64,000 nucleotides of DNA, taken from assembly GCA_030765055.1 (NCBI GenBank), contig CM060955.1, positions 101,054,073-101,118,072 on the forward strand. The letters run 5' to 3'. Each line of letters starts with the position of its first letter. The first letter of the stretch is position 1. A program made the position numbers and the translations under genes. The notes beneath the pieces were generated by a model, which worked only from the letters and a program-made list of their open reading frames with translations, did no database searches and was not told the DNA's origin. This DNA comes from Mantis religiosa (taxonomy: Eukaryota; Arthropoda; Insecta; Mantodea; Mantidae). This document shows, one piece after another, positions 31,323 through 44,915 of this stretch.

Positions 31323-33178
31323 TCGTGATAGGTGTCTGATGGGTTGTCTTGTAGCCTGTCTTATATCATTTACATGACTATGCATCACATTTGAATTCAT
31401 CCCGTTACTGAGAGCGGTTCTGATTATTTTCATTGGTCTAAGTCCCAACTCTTCATAAGCTTTTCTTTTACAAGCGTTACGACAGTTGCTTTCTCAATGC
31501 CACTGTCTACAATTAGTATATGATATGAGTAATAATTTCATTTATCACAGTACTTTTGCATCTGTATGGGTGGCTGCTTTACAATTCCGTAAAGTGTATC
31601 TCCATGAAATGTCACTATTAAATTACACACGGAACTTTCTGCACTTGTAATCTGAATGAGCAATGCACCCGTTGCTTTTATTGTTTACTATCGTCACTAA
31701 TGAAGTCATTCTGGCCAACTGAAAGCGTCGTGTAGTAAGATCCGAGTGATCTTACACGAAGTGTTGCACTTTCAATATTGCATTAAATCGACCAATGGGC
31801 GCTTTCAGTGCGTAGCCAATAAAATCATTATAAAGTGGTGAGAAATTTCCACTAATTTTACAGGTAAAATGAATGAAGCCTGTGAAAGCTAACTCTCTAA
31901 TTAGGGTCAAAAAACTTGTTCAGCGTCGAGCTATGGTTTCATAACTGGTCATGGTAAATTAAGAAAACATCTGAAAGCTATTGGGTCAATTCAAATATAA
32001 CCAATGCGTCTCATTGTGGAATGTGAGACTACATTAGGGAAAAAGTACCAGGTTCTCTAATCAGAAAATACTACACTTACGAAAAATGTAAATAGCAATT
32101 CCTAGAAAAACAGCATTTAAAAACAAGTTTTCCATGACACAAACACTAAATAAAATATTGCTTGTGCATTCCTCATCTTAGGGTGATTACTCACAGTAAA
32201 AATAATTATAATCAATTTTAACTAAATTAAAAACATCCAGGAAAATTAATTAAGAAGGGCTAACTAAGATCAACGTGTAATAAGATCATAGAAGCAAAAG
32301 TTATGTGTTTTATCAAAGAAGCAAGTTTTTTACACAGCCGTTGCTAATGTGTTAATGTTATAATCATAACTAAACGTCCGGGTTTGCAATTACTTTTATG
32401 CCTGCAACTTTGGTTTTTTATATTAATGAGTTGCGCTTTTTAGTTTAAAATTTAATGGCTCGCAGCACTAATCATGCTAACAAGCAAAAAGCTGTACCAT
32501 CTTTATAGCATCAAAGATTAAAAAGTTATCTAACAATTCTCTAATTACATTTTGCTAATGAATCAAGCTTCACAACCTTGACCGGTGTGAGATGCTCGTG
32601 AAATAATGTTTACAACTATCTTGACTAACTTGGCTTAAAGGTAATTGGATTATACAATTTTAAGTTCCATTTTCATTATCATACATCGGATTTGCGTGCA
32701 AAAGCAATTTACACATAATTTCGTTTTATGCACATGAAATACGTTTTTGAATTTTTTTAATCTTTCAGTGTAATATGTTCTTCAGCGCTTATAGGTAAAG
32801 TATTAAAGTGCATGAAGTTGCACATGTTTAATGCTACTGCATATTCTTAATATTACATGTTTTATATACATCGGGTAAACAATAATTTAAATTTTCAGAT
32901 ATTAAAATTGATACAGATGTTAATATGTCAAGTGTAAGAACGATATTAAATGTATTAATTTATTATTCATATTGATATCTTTAAAATGACGAGAGTTATG
33001 CTTTGGATTAATGAGTTATATAGACGGCCAACACCGAATAGAGTAGGTCACAAACAAGTGAAGATGAATGTTAATCTCCAATATAGATAAATGGTAAATA
33101 TGATTAAATGGAAACATAAAATTATAAAAGAAATTGTTTTCAGAATTTTATATTTGAAAAAAATTAGAAAATTATTTA
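31323..33178. other. No recognisable gene
   Basis: Very AT-rich spacer, no supported frame longer than about 60 codons. Confidence 0.5.
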
Positions 33179-34483
33179 CGAGGGCTGTTCAATAAAGAAT
33201 GATTATAGTTTTTAACGGCCATAATTTTTCGCAATGAAATTAAACCTTATTATATTCTGTTAGCTTAATGTGAAACAAACACGTCGTAGTAGTTTCATTG
33301 TTGCTGCTCCTGGTTCCCGACTCTGAGAACCAGGCAAGTTCAGATATGTTCAGTATCGCCCACCGCAGCAATGGGGGTAACACGCGAGGAACAATATGCT
33401 GTTTTGAAATTCTGCTTTCGTCTCAACAGATCTTCAGTTAAGGCCTATACAATGTTACAGGAGGCCTATGGAGAATCTGTTCTTCCGTACAGAACACCTC
33501 GAAGGTGGTTTAAAATGTTTAAAGAGGGCAGACAATCAATTTCAAAGGAAGGTGGACCCGGTGCTCCAGTTACTACTTTTACGGAAGAAAACTTCAACAA
33601 TGCTACTGCCATTGTGAGAGAGGATCGACGAATTATCTTAAGATCACTTTCTGAAATACTGAACATTTCATTTGGTGCCACCCACACACTGGTGACTGAA
33701 ACATTACACATGAGACGTGTTTGTGCGCGATGGATTCTAAGACTGTTGATTCCCGAACAAAAGGACATTCGCATGTAGGTCTGCATGCAGTTAAAGTTGA
33801 TGATCCGGAGTTTCTTTCAAACGTAATCACTGCTGATGAAACTTGGTTACATCATTTTGATCCTGAGAGCAAACAGCAAAGCTGAGAGTCGAAATCTCCT
33901 TCATCACCAACCCCCCAAAAAGCAAAAGTGATTGCTTCTGCTGGAAAAGTTATGGATATCTCATTCTTTGATATTCATGGAATGATTTATCAGCATGTTG
34001 TACCTGCACACACATCAGTAACTGGACAATACTATAGGAATGCCTGAAAATATTGCAAGTCCATATCAGGCGCAAAAGACCACATTTCCGAGAAGCAAGT
34101 TGGATGCTGCAGCACGATAATGCGCGGCCGCATATTGCCATGTTGTTGCTGAATATCTTGCAAAACTCATCGTGAAGTGCATCACTCACCCTCCCTATAG
34201 TTCGGATTTACGCCCATGTGACTTTTTTATATTTCCTAACTTGAAGAAACGCCTTCGTGGGAGACATTATCCATCATCTGAAGCAGTGGTGAAGGCTGCG
34301 TAGGCGATTTTGAATGATTTCTCAAAAATGGTTTCCAGCATGTCTTTGAAGACTGGCAGAAACGCTGGAACAAGTGTAATGCATTCAGGGGAAACTATTT
34401 TCAGAAGGATCATCAAAATTATGAGGATGAGTAAAGGTACGTTGTCGAAAAAATTGTGATCATTCTTTATTGAACAACACTCG
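33179..34483 (+). mobile_element. Mariner element M4, full-length family member
   Basis: Left end CGAGGGCTGTTCAATAAAG; right end reversed CGAGTGTTGTTCAATAAAG. TA at 33177-33178 and 34484-34485. At 1305 bp it is equivalent to M1 and shows what M2 and M3 have lost. Confidence 0.93.
33371..34434 (+). pseudogene. Mariner transposase of M4, multiple lesions
   Basis: The ATG at 33371 opens MGVTREEQYAVLKFCFRL. The N-terminal 135 codons are uninterrupted (HTH, EGRQSISKEGG, RIILRSLSEILNISFG, LLIPEQKDIRM) to a TAG at 33776-33778. A small deletion removes the LEE of LMLEED. The first Asp block NVITADETWLHHFDPESK is intact. Stops follow near 33883 and 34045, and frameshifts scramble the second block (ARPHIA still visible in DNA as CGGCCGCATATTGCC) and the PYSPDLAPCDFF block (CGCCCATGTGACTTTTTT). 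The C-terminus appears in DNA up to 34434. Compared with M1 it has more indels, mostly in the catalytic part. Confidence 0.9.
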
Positions 34484-36127
34484 TAATTCAAAATTAGTGT
34501 ATTGGCCACAGGGAAAAGTGAAGCAGACTAGAATATTTAGTTACCATGATGATAAGGTAAAAATCAATAAATGAAAAGGTAAGATAGCCTCTTCTGCGAC
34601 GCGACCACAAAAGGGGACAAACGCGTGTGTGACGCGCGTACAGAATGCTGCATGTATTCAGCAAGAAGCACGTAGCAAACCTGAGAATTAGAACAGTTAT
34701 AATTATTTATCAAAGTGAATAGAAGCTTAGATATAGTGCAAATTATATATCTTAAAACTAATGTCTTTTGCTTCATAATCTCAAAGTGAACAGACGTGTG
34801 TGTAGAAGTGCTGCATATATGCAAAGGTCTGGTTGATAATCAGAGAAGTTGTGATGTTTTAATCGTTCATGAAAGGGAAAATATTGTTTTAAATTGTATA
34901 ATAATATTGATTTCAAATACAAATCAAGTTAAATTTGGATTTAACATAAAGCTAATGTTTTCAATTTTTTTATTTGCCTCACATTAGGTTCCATATTCCA
35001 AATATCAGACCAAGAGAAGATCTCATGCAAACCAGAGCTACAAATAACGTCTCAATGTGGTACATCATAACATCTGCATTATCGCAGCATCACCAATAGA
35101 ATACGGCTACAAATGCAGCAGCGACGTGGGACAACCACAATTACACCCTCATCACCATCGCAAAGCTGGTCCAAAATTAATATTTAAGCCATTAGTGACA
35201 AAACTATAAAATTTGTTTGTGGGGAGAGTATTCTTATAGTTAGGTGGCTGTAATCTCATAGTTACTGCTAAATCTCTACTTCCCTAAGCCCTAAAAATCT
35301 GTTTTATGTTTTCACTAATCTTTACCAAATCTCAATGCCGTTCAGAGTAAATTTGTGAGTCCGTTAAATTGAGATGGAAAATTAATCAGAAAATTTACGC
35401 AGCTTTATACAGAGACTTGTGTATTCTGTGGATAAATACCCTCACGTGAAAGCTTAGTGCTCTCACCATTAAGCTCTTCCATTGTTTTCTAATTACATTT
35501 GTGGAGGTGTAAATATCCTTCTGAGGTACGAGTACAACTTGGTAAACAGTAAACGTCATAAGCTTAGACCAGAGTGTCTGTTGTTAATCATATTAGAAAG
35601 AATTTTGATTGTAAATATCTAAATGTGTACATAAGCTTAAACATGCTTAGCATATGTTTTTAAAATTATACAAATGTGATAAAGATTCTGTCAGAAAAAA
35701 TGCATATATGTATCACTTTTAGTGCATACAAATCTGAAGTCTATTCATTACACAATTCTAGCTTATAGCCACGTTGTGTCATTAGCATTTAAAAACACAA
35801 CCCCGTTACTTCCACCAATAAGTAAGAAATTTGAAAATAAGTAATTTTTTCTCGCAGTAATAATTTCACTTAAATAAATTAAATATACCCGACATATTAA
35901 CACCAATTTTGTTCTCTTCATTTAAAATATTTCAAATTTTGGTTTAAATTAAAACCAACTTGCTAATCCATGATTAATTAACAGAACCTTTAAAAGAAAA
36001 AGTTTAAACCCAAATAGAAAAATAAAAAATTTAAAGATAAAGGCAAAAATATTTTTCAAAGAAATTTATCTTTAAGTCTTAGTATTTAATTACACATTTA
36101 GAATTGCATTCTAATATCATTCTATGA
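34484..36127. other. No recognisable gene
   Basis: AT-rich spacer. An 86-codon minus-strand frame at 34564-34824 shows no family motif. Confidence 0.5.
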
Positions 36128-36585
36128 ATAGGACATTTCTAGTGAATTCTAGGGAACTTTCTAGTGAATTCTAGTGTCTTTTTTAGTGAAATCTAGAGAC
36201 TTTACTAGTGAAATATAGGTACTTTTCTAGTGAATTCTAGGTACTTTTCTAGTGAATTCCAGGGACTTTTCCAGTGAATTCTATCAACTTTTCCATTGAA
36301 TTCTAGGTACTTTTCTAGTTAATTCTAGGGATTTTTCTTTTAATTCTAGGGACATTTCTAGTGAATTATATCAACTTTTCCATTGAATTCTAGGGACTTT
36401 TCTAGTTAATTCTAGGGATTTTTCTTGTTAATTCTGGGACATTTCTAGTGAAATCTAGGGACTTTTCTAGTGAATACTAGAGGCATTTCTATTGAATTCT
36501 AGGGACTTTTCTAGTGAATTCTAGGGACTATTCTAGTAAATTCTATTGAATTTTCTAGTGAATTCTAGGGAATTTTCTAACGTAT
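36128..36585. repeat. 22-bp minisatellite (about 20 units)
   Basis: Tandem copies of a unit close to GACTTTTCTAGTGAATTCTAGG, with substitutions and small length changes between units. Most units carry GAATTC or a one-base variant. The array has no spacers and no coding content. Confidence 0.92.
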
Positions 36586-38736
36586 TTTCACTACACCTAC
36601 ATAAAAACATCAATTATTGTGCGCACTCACCTTACACTCTCTTTGTATGACAAATTCACAAGCTTTTTCTATTCATTTTCTACCCTAATACTGCATAATA
36701 TGTAAACAATATTAACAAATTCCTGCACTAGTTTTGAATGAAAATTACCTATTGTGCTCTGGGTGAGAGTCTTTGTTCATAAGTTAATAGTATAAATATA
36801 GAATGTAAGTATACCGGTTAATGTCATTAAAATAATGAACAAATTAGTATTTGAGACAAAGTGATATAGCTATAAAGGCTCATTAGTAGATCTTTAGTAA
36901 TTGGAACTTGACTTGTAAAAACTTACAATAAGCATAAATAATACTTATACAATAGACTAATGCTGTTGCAATTAGTTTGAAGTATTCACTCGATTTTGTT
37001 ATACAAATCCATTCAATATACAATTTTTATTTGAGTGATTATTTTTAATAATTAAGAACTGAGTAGGCTGGAGTATTTACCCATTTAGGCTAAAATGAAT
37101 ACAAAACGTCAGATGGTTCAGCTTTGCATCCATGATAATATACATTTCCGTTATTATATTGTAGCCTTCGTTTGTCTTCTATTTACGTTGCGTAATTTAA
37201 AATTAGGTAATAAGCATACAGTCACGCAATTCATTAACAAACACAGGAAAATGTTTTTCCCTGATATAAAGTTCTTGTGGTGGAAAGAAAAAGGAAGGCA
37301 CACACTTGGAAAAGTTCAAATATGAGTTTAGAATATTTTGGATAACTTTAGTTTTTATAACAGTTTTGTTACTTTTTAATTTTCTGCTTGTTTAATATTT
37401 ATGCTGTATTTAGCAATTTCTATAGTCAAGTCATTTGTGTGTAACCTGTCAAATATAAAGTTTTCTACACTAAACAAACCTATGTTTATTTATTATTAAT
37501 CCTATTATTTTATAGTAATAGTTGTAATAAAATGCATTATTATATGGTGCAGAGGATCCTGTTTTATGAATTAAACTATTTAGTTAATATATTTTAAGGA
37601 ATGAATTTTGGTCATTGCAATGGCACGTAGTTAACACTTAGGATGTTAAGCAAAGGAATGCATTTAATACCTTCGAAACGATGAGGTCAAACAGTTGAGC
37701 ATAAGGAATTAATTCATCCTTTTAAGGATTACCAGAGCACATGCACCGCATCACAGAGGGTTAATCAGGCAATGGCAAAGACTTGTTCTACAAAAATATA
37801 TTAGTTATTATCTCCAAAACTTGCACCGAAAAGGAAACATTACTGGCTTTTACATAAGTTTGGCATAACGAAGTCTCTGGCTTAATTTACGCTCTCAAAC
37901 TTCAATTTTTTTAGCTTATTATCAACAGGTAAAATAAGGAGACTTTATCATGCTTCTTCAAGTTACGAGCACTTAGTTTTATACAAGTTTGAGTGAACAA
38001 AAATTCCAGGCAAGCGAAAATATAAATAACTATATAAATATCAAAGAAAGTGGTAGATTTGCTTACGAATGAAACATTTAATGAGTCAGAAATTCGATCT
38101 TACTAAGGAAATTATATTTTATTGGAACTGCGTGGTCCCAAATTGTGTAGAAATTACTTACTGATTAAGGTTATTCGACAATAAAATTTGGCCAGAATTT
38201 GGAACAAAAATTGTAAATGGAAAAATGTTTAGAACTAAGATTCAACTAAGATTTAAACTACGATTTTAGAATTTAGAACTAAGATTTAAACCGTAAGAAA
38301 TGAGCAGATTTAATGCATCAAAAGTCACAGTTTATGGAGCTAAAATTCAGAAACGGTCAGTGTTAAACTTTTAACCAATCAGCAAATCTCTTCCAATAGT
38401 TCATCATTAGCCTGTACTAAATTTATCAGGCAACTTCTAAAAGTACTTTCCTGCAATCTCATATCCACTCACGCATACCTCGAAACAAAGACCTCGTAGT
38501 ACGCCACTGAAGCAGCTAATGCAGGTATATCGAAGGTCTAGATACCGGAGATGAGGTCAAATGTGACGCACACCAGGAATCTGTTATAAAGTGGAGCGTT
38601 TTGATATAGAATGATGAAGTCCGGACACAAATTTTAATAACTAAACAAATGTTACCCTTAAATTCAAAGCAGGTCATAAACTTAAAGTAGTATAGTTGCA
38701 TTCAATTATTTTGATTTTATAGCCTCAAAAATGAAA
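36586..38736. other. No recognisable gene
   Basis: AT-rich. A 76-codon frame at 37095-37325 has no recognisable domain. A small direct repeat of AGAACTAAGATT(T)AAAC lies at about 38228-38291. Confidence 0.5.
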
Positions 38737-38977
38737 TGTGTAGTGTTTAACGCCCGCTTTTACTACATTCGACACCGCAGGCGATGACACTGATGATACA
38801 TGAGATGAAGATGGAGCACCGGTGGAATGAGATGGCGGGGGAAACCGGAGATCCCGGAGAAAACCCGTCCAGCGCCGTGTTGTCCATCACAAATCTCACT
38901 TTGCGGTCGCCTGGGATCGAACCCGAGCCGCCTTGGTGAGAGTCAAGCGGTCTAACCACTGAGCCACTGCGCGGCCT
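38737..38977 (-). mobile_element. tRNA-derived SINE, family B, copy 1
   Basis: The minus-strand head reads GTGGCTCAGTGGTTAGACCG (A box) and CGGGTTCGATCCCAGG (B box). The body follows with GGGTTTTCTCCGGGATCTCC, CGGTTTCCCCCGCCATC and AAAAGCGGGCGTTAAACACT. The second copy (59179-59428) matches along the whole length. Confidence 0.92.
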
Positions 38978-40069
38978 TATTGCCTCAACTTTACTGTGCC
39001 AAATCGTACTGAAATCCTTCAGACTGTCTTCCATCGAATATTTTCCAGCGTCATCCCCAGCTAGAGGCACCCTTTCGTATTATCTATCACTTGTAAAACA
39101 AATGAGGCCAGAATCATGAAAAAGTATGCATTCATTTTACATTTAATTTTACGTTAAGGATGGTGGTTGTTATTATTCCCCTCTAATGGAATGAAGGTTA
39201 CACATTTGCATTCCTCATAAGTATTAAAAATTGCGCTGTTCGCTCTTAAAAGCCTTACAATTATTTCCCCCAACACTTACATTCCCCTCTTGCGTTAGGG
39301 AGGATCTTTTGTAATAACACCCCACAATATTTCTATTTAAGAATATTCGACTACAATTGTCACAAAAATGTACTAAGTGCCTACTATCCAACATATCCCA
39401 AGGGATTATTTTTGCTTTAGCGCCCCTTATACAGGGAACAACATTTATCTTTTTAATTAGCAATTTTCTGCCATTTTAGCTGAGAATCCTCAAAATTGCC
39501 TCCCTCTGAACACGCTAGGGATGATTCACTTCTTGTAGTAAGCAGAGCAAGTATTGCATTCAACGCAAACCTCGATATTAAGATTTCATGAAAATCACTG
39601 TTTAGAATAAAAATATTCAAAAAAAATCTTCTTACAACATAGGTAACTAAGAAACAAAAATTAGGTAGAGCACCAAACTTCCGAAAAATTGTTTATAAAA
39701 GTACATATTTAAGTGCATAATACATAATACATATTTAAGATATTCTCATTACAAATAACATGCACATTGTAACGAATCTCAGTTAGGTATTATACAGTCT
39801 CAAACCGGGCTATTTTGAAAATGGGCTTAGGTTGGTGAGTTGGGAAACTCCCTCAAAAGAAACCTAATTATACAAGCCACAACTGCGGGGAGAACAGGAG
39901 TTTAACATAAAAATACTAGGTACACTATACTTTCTTAAAGAGACGAGAGGGCTGCTCTATAAATGAGACACAAGACTGTCACCCATAAAACTTGCGTTGT
40001 CTTGGAAACCGCTGACTGAATCCTAGAGTCCGAGAAACCAAACATTCCCCAGGCAACCAAGGTAGGTCT
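38978..40069. other. No recognisable gene
   Basis: AT-rich spacer between a SINE and the LINE relic. No supported frame. Confidence 0.5.
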
Positions 40070-41170
40070 AAAACAGAGTCTTAACAGCATTGGCCAAAGA
40101 TCACAAGAATATGGAGGGGATAGCTACGGCGATTGTGACTTGCAGTCGTAATTTGGGAGCTCAGCTCAATGCTCACAAGTCCTTCCGCTTGGCACATGGG
40201 GACATCCGCCAGCACTGCTGCACATGCTACACAGACCACTATACTAGGGGTTATATTTACCTCTAAAATAACAGAGATGATTTCTCTTAAGTGGATCCAG
40301 GGACCCAACGCGTTACATTTCAAATTACATGAAGATCGCTCTCGAAATCTGACATTGTTGCAACGCGTCTGTTATGCCCTGAGTAAACTGGTAAACTGAG
40401 TGGTGCAGATTTTGCCGCTCCCTAAGCAATTCGCCCAACGTTTGGAGTCTCTGCTTGGATACTTCCTGTGGAAGGGGAAAGCATATCGAGTAGCTTACCC
40501 GCAATTGCGTCTTCCTCCAAAGAAAGGTGGTTGTGGTCTAGTGGATGTGGACAACAAGTGTCTGGCGCTGTTGGAAAAGTCGGGATTGTCCTCTTTACTT
40601 GGCAGCGAGGCTCTGACTGACAAGAAGTTTTGGTATGACCAGTTACATACCGTGGCAAGACCGACACGGGAGTATCAACGTTTGGTCGCCAAGCTTCGTG
40701 TTCTTGTAAATTCCGGGGAGCCACTGGAGAGGTTTCTGATCACCAAGAACCTCTATCGTCACCTGATGCAGCCAGGTATTCAACGACCTAATGTGGAAAC
40801 AAAACAGCGTCGGGACTGGAATTGTATTTGGGCCAATGCAATCAACTGTAACCTTTTGTCGATCTGTAGAGAAACTGTTTATAAAGTTCTCAATGAAGCG
40901 GTTCCAACTACAGAGAAGATGTGGCGTCACGGAAGAGTAATTTCGAAGTTCTGTGGCACATGTGCGGAAGAGGATACTCTTGAGCTTCGCTTGTACAACT
41001 GTCAGCAGGTTGACTTGATTTGGACCTCCCTCCGCGACGAATTAAATAAACTTTGTCCTTAAGAATGCTGTTGATAAAACTGGAGTTTCGCCTCAAAGAC
41101 ACGACATTTCATAACTTTGCAGTGTGCTTGGTTGCTGGTACATTACATTGGCTGCTGAAAGTACGGTGAG
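40070..41170 (+). pseudogene. Non-LTR retrotransposon ORF2, post-palm and C-terminal part (L1/Tx1-like)
   Basis: It starts just after the catalytic YADD region: LTALAKDHKNMEGIATAIVT, GAQLNAHKS, then after a frame change TTILGVIFTSKITEMISLKW, RNLTLLQRVCYALSKLV-stop-VVQILPLPKQ, with a TGA at 40397-40399. A 220-codon frame (40400-41062) follows: QRLESLLGYFLWKGKAYRVA, RLPPKKGGCGLVDVDNKCLA, a basic region, WNCIWANA, YKVLNEAVPTTEKMWRHG, and a knuckle CGTCAEEDTLELRLYNCQQV, then DLIWTSL. LPLPK..A.R.ES....FLW...RV....L..P...GG.GL.D is typical of the thumb in L1/Tx1-like LINEs. Weak traces continue to about 41170. No palm or endonuclease is present, so this is a 5'-truncated, mutated copy. Confidence 0.82.
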
Positions 41171-43299
41171 GAGAGTGAGTGAGTGTGTGGGGTTTTAGGG
41201 CCCGTCGACAGCAAGGTCATTTGGGCCCGGCGAGGAGAGACTGTGGTAGGAAAGCGCTTACGTATATTTTTAAGGGAACAGAGATGGACCCATATACGAA
41301 AGGAAACCTTGCCTTCTCTAGAGCCATACGTTTTTCACGTGGAGGAAATACAGGTCTAAAGCTGATTTAACCAAATATAACTCTTCCTAATGTCCCACAG
41401 TACAAGCCAATAGAACCAGATAGTACATACAAAACCTTTCTCAAATGGGAATTCATTATTCGACTTTTGTTTCTCTTGACAATGAAAAGAGGGATTTAAT
41501 CACATTAGACCAGCTTTAAAGGACTTGATTATCCTTTAGGCCTACTGTATTTCTCTATGTCTATGGTATCTATAGGAAATATGTAACAAAACATTTCAAC
41601 AGTGTATATCTCAATTAAACTGAACTAAATAGAAGAATTAGCGTTTGATTTTAAAAATAATTTATAAAAATGAGTGGAAAAAGCAATGTGAGTCCACACA
41701 TATTGTATTTATTCTTATTATAAATGGACAAGTATTCTAAAAATTGTTCGATATTGATGCAAAGTTGTAGGGACCTATAATAAACATAAACACTTGTAAG
41801 AAAATACCACACCATTTGAAACTACGATAGTAAAGCAAATGGATTCAAAATAAAAGGAAGTCTATTGCAGAACTGTCCTACCTATAGTTCCTACTGATGA
41901 ACTTGGTTATTTGTCAGTTCCAAATAGTCAGAATTTAACGATAATGAACTTAGCAAACAATGCAATTGTCATTGGCGGAGATTTTTTTAGAGGCACCAAC
42001 ATTTTGAGTAACTTGGTTCTAAAAATGTTTCAAGAATTTCGCCTTATCTTTAATAATTTACAGTTGCTATTCCGTTAATAATTACAAATACACATCAAAA
42101 TGTTTCCATTTTAATGAAAAATATACGTATTTTATTTTATATTTTGTGTTTTATATTCTTTGTTACTGTATGCTATATTTTTTCCTAACTTCATTATAGG
42201 ATTCAAATTTATAAGTGCTTTGTGCAACCCATAGCAGAGGCAAGTCATTAAAAGTACCAACAAGATGTATTTTTATATTGTGTGTATGCAAAATGCCGTT
42301 ATGCAAGGAAGCTGAAACAAAATTGCTTCACGAATTTCTAGTTGTTACAAAAGTTAGCAGGGCAGGAGTCTTACTGAAGTTAGATCTATTATTCTTGTAA
42401 AATACAATTCGCCATTAATATCTTAACTTTCGAAAGTGAAGGTAATGTAAGTTGTATATCGTTGTATAGCTTTTGGTGATGAACTTCAGTGAACTTTTCG
42501 TGACTTGTCGACTGCTGATAATAGCAAGTAATTAGAACAGTGGGTAGTCCTATGCAGGGCTGCAGAGAAGTCTATCTACTGGGTGTTAATTTTAAATTGA
42601 TTTTGCTATAGTGCAGTCTAGCTCTAAACTACATCACTATTTTGAACCTTAGTGATTACAAAAACGGATAGGTTTGTGTCGAAGTTGCCTAGCTCCCACG
42701 ACGGAACATAATCTCTAGCGGGACTCATACCTGTGTTACACTTTGTCGATCAAACAACGACCGCAGCCCCCACGGTACTACGGAACAGCTCGAGGTAATA
42801 TTTACATCTAAACTTCCATTTTGATCCCCATATTGTAACAGATGCACATCTGTGTATTCTCAACCACATTAGGATGCCTTTAAAAAGGACAGTCACTTTT
42901 CATTACTGAATCCTACTTCTTAACAGGCTTTGCCGATCAAGGGGGTATTCTATCACAGCTGGGATTCTGACACTTCAGACATGGCTGATTGTGCGTCAGA
43001 TCCGGAAGGAAGGATGCCACAGAAGCGTCCTGCAGGCGGCCAGAATCTATCACAGGTGGCAATGCAGCCGGAGTGGGTCCCAACAGGTGTGGGCCAGTTC
43101 CTCAGCCCGACTAAGTTCCAGGCCGTCATAGAGAGCCCGCCACTAGCCAGGTCCGGTTGTTCAAACAGCCCCTTCTGAACCTTCTGAAAGAGCGGCGGGC
43201 CGAACACAGAGACTTTCCTCAGCCCAGCACCGTATTTCCAGAGCGCAAGTTCACCTGTGACTTCGCTGACTGAAGTGAAAGGAAATTGAAGCTATAAGG
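41171..43299. other. No recognisable gene; GC-richer patch at 42920-43290
   Basis: Mostly AT-rich. The patch at 42920-43290 is unusually GC-rich and holds overlapping 82- and 84-codon frames on both strands (42930-43178 plus, 42953-43207 minus) with no recognisable similarity. It may be part of an unrecognised repeat adjoining the SINE that follows. Confidence 0.4.
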
Positions 43300-43412
43300 T
43301 AAATATAGTTGCCAGCATTTTCCTTAGTGACAAGGGAAAACCCCCGAAAAATCCCAGGGTGAGGAAGAACGGTCCCGATAATCGAGCATTACCCCTGAGC
43401 CATCCCCCTAGA
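43300..43412 (-). mobile_element. tRNA-derived SINE-like repeat, family D
   Basis: The minus-strand head GGATGGCTCAGGGGTAATGC is A-box-like. The B box region is degraded. It is followed by GATTTTTCGGGGGTTTTCCC then TTGTCACTAAGGAAAATGC. The central motif resembles the body of family A, but the flanks differ. Confidence 0.55.
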
Positions 43413-44297
43413 TGAAGAGGAATATCAATATGATAACCATTGTGTGACTGATTTTGTAGAAGCATATACTCAGATAGAGCGGCAGTTTCAAAAGAATCTC
43501 ACAAGAGAGCTTAGAATTAAGCTGCTTTATTTTTGCATCATTTTGCATATAAACACACTACAATGAACAAATTTAAGTGACAGATAATACGTCATATTTC
43601 TACTTCTTGTATTTTCTTCGTTACTTTTATGACCGGTACATTGCTCGCTTAAGATAAACGGTCCGTGTGTTCGGAAAAATCTATGACACAGTGAGAGACA
43701 AAACAGATGCCTTGCAAGATATATTCCAATAACTTAAGGTATTACAAATTAATCTTAATGTAAAGTTATAATCGACGGAATTACCAGAAACTTTCAACTG
43801 GCCCAAAATACCCAAAAAGTGATACCACCTATTTTTCTTTCTCTTAGGCTATCTGAAGCACTGCGTGTAGGCGTCCTAAAAATCTGAAGCAACTGCTGAC
43901 CAGGTGATGAGACCAGATGTCTTCCTTAACTTGCTATAGAGAGTGATGACATATGTACAAATGAACGAGAACAGATTGAACAACTTATTTAATTTTTATG
44001 TTAATTCCGGAAAATGCTTCAAAATTTAAAGACATTCTTATGTGTCGGTGAGAGTTAACTAAGTTCACATGAGCACTTAAGTATTGTGAACTAATTCTGC
44101 TCCTCACCGTCCACTTTTTTTAAACATTATTTCACTTTCTTTCGTGATGTAGCGCCATAACATCATATGTCCAACGTACTCTCGCTTCGGGATGCTGTGC
44201 TCTTTGGGGAATCGAACACTAGACGTTCCCAATTTCTCACTAGTCACCACAGTCGTCACAAACTCTCTCGGAGAACATCGCTTTTCGTTGCTCCAGA
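43413..44297. other. No recognisable gene
   Basis: AT-rich with short frames only. Confidence 0.5.
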
Positions 44298-44342
44298 AAT
44301 TCACTCACTCACTCACTCACTCACTCACTCACTCACTCACTC
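44298..44342. repeat. (ACTC)n microsatellite
   Basis: Eleven uninterrupted ACTC tetramers. The Thr-His-Ser-Leu repeats in frames across it are repeat products. Confidence 0.95.
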
Positions 44343-44915
44343 GAACTCCTCGACACTCAACTTGCGATAGCATTTGCTTATATAGCTTTTGCAAGCTTCC
44401 GGAACGTTTAAGATAGCAACAACATTTAGAAAGTCCTAGTATCTATAAATATCGTTTATCATATATGCTGGGCGATCAGGCTGTCTATCTGTTTACTTCT
44501 GATTGCCCGGCACAGACCTCTGGATAATTGTGCACCACTAAACACCAACACAATATGAACATCTGAATGTTCCATTGCTTTGGTTTCTTAAACTTAATTA
44601 CCGAATCATTGACAATTATGTGCAATGTGTTAATTTACATTGCAAATTTGAGTGTATAATAAATATAAATGTTTCATATTTCTTAATACAATAAAAATAA
44701 AGTTGTATAATTTATGGTTTCAGGCATATTCTATAGTATTTCTTGGCTATTTCAGATTAAAACAATGAAATACATTACGATAATATGGCATATATAAAAA
44801 TATGTCTTCATAATGATCACATTTTAGTATTCCACTCTGTGTAAATTGTAAGAAAAAATAATACAGGAAATAAAAATTAACTAAAAAAAGGTTTTTGATG
44901 TGATATAAAGCAAAG

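Noticed and set aside
36128..36585. CRISPR-like array
   Set aside because: Units are contiguous and degenerate with no unique spacers; a minisatellite in a eukaryotic genome.
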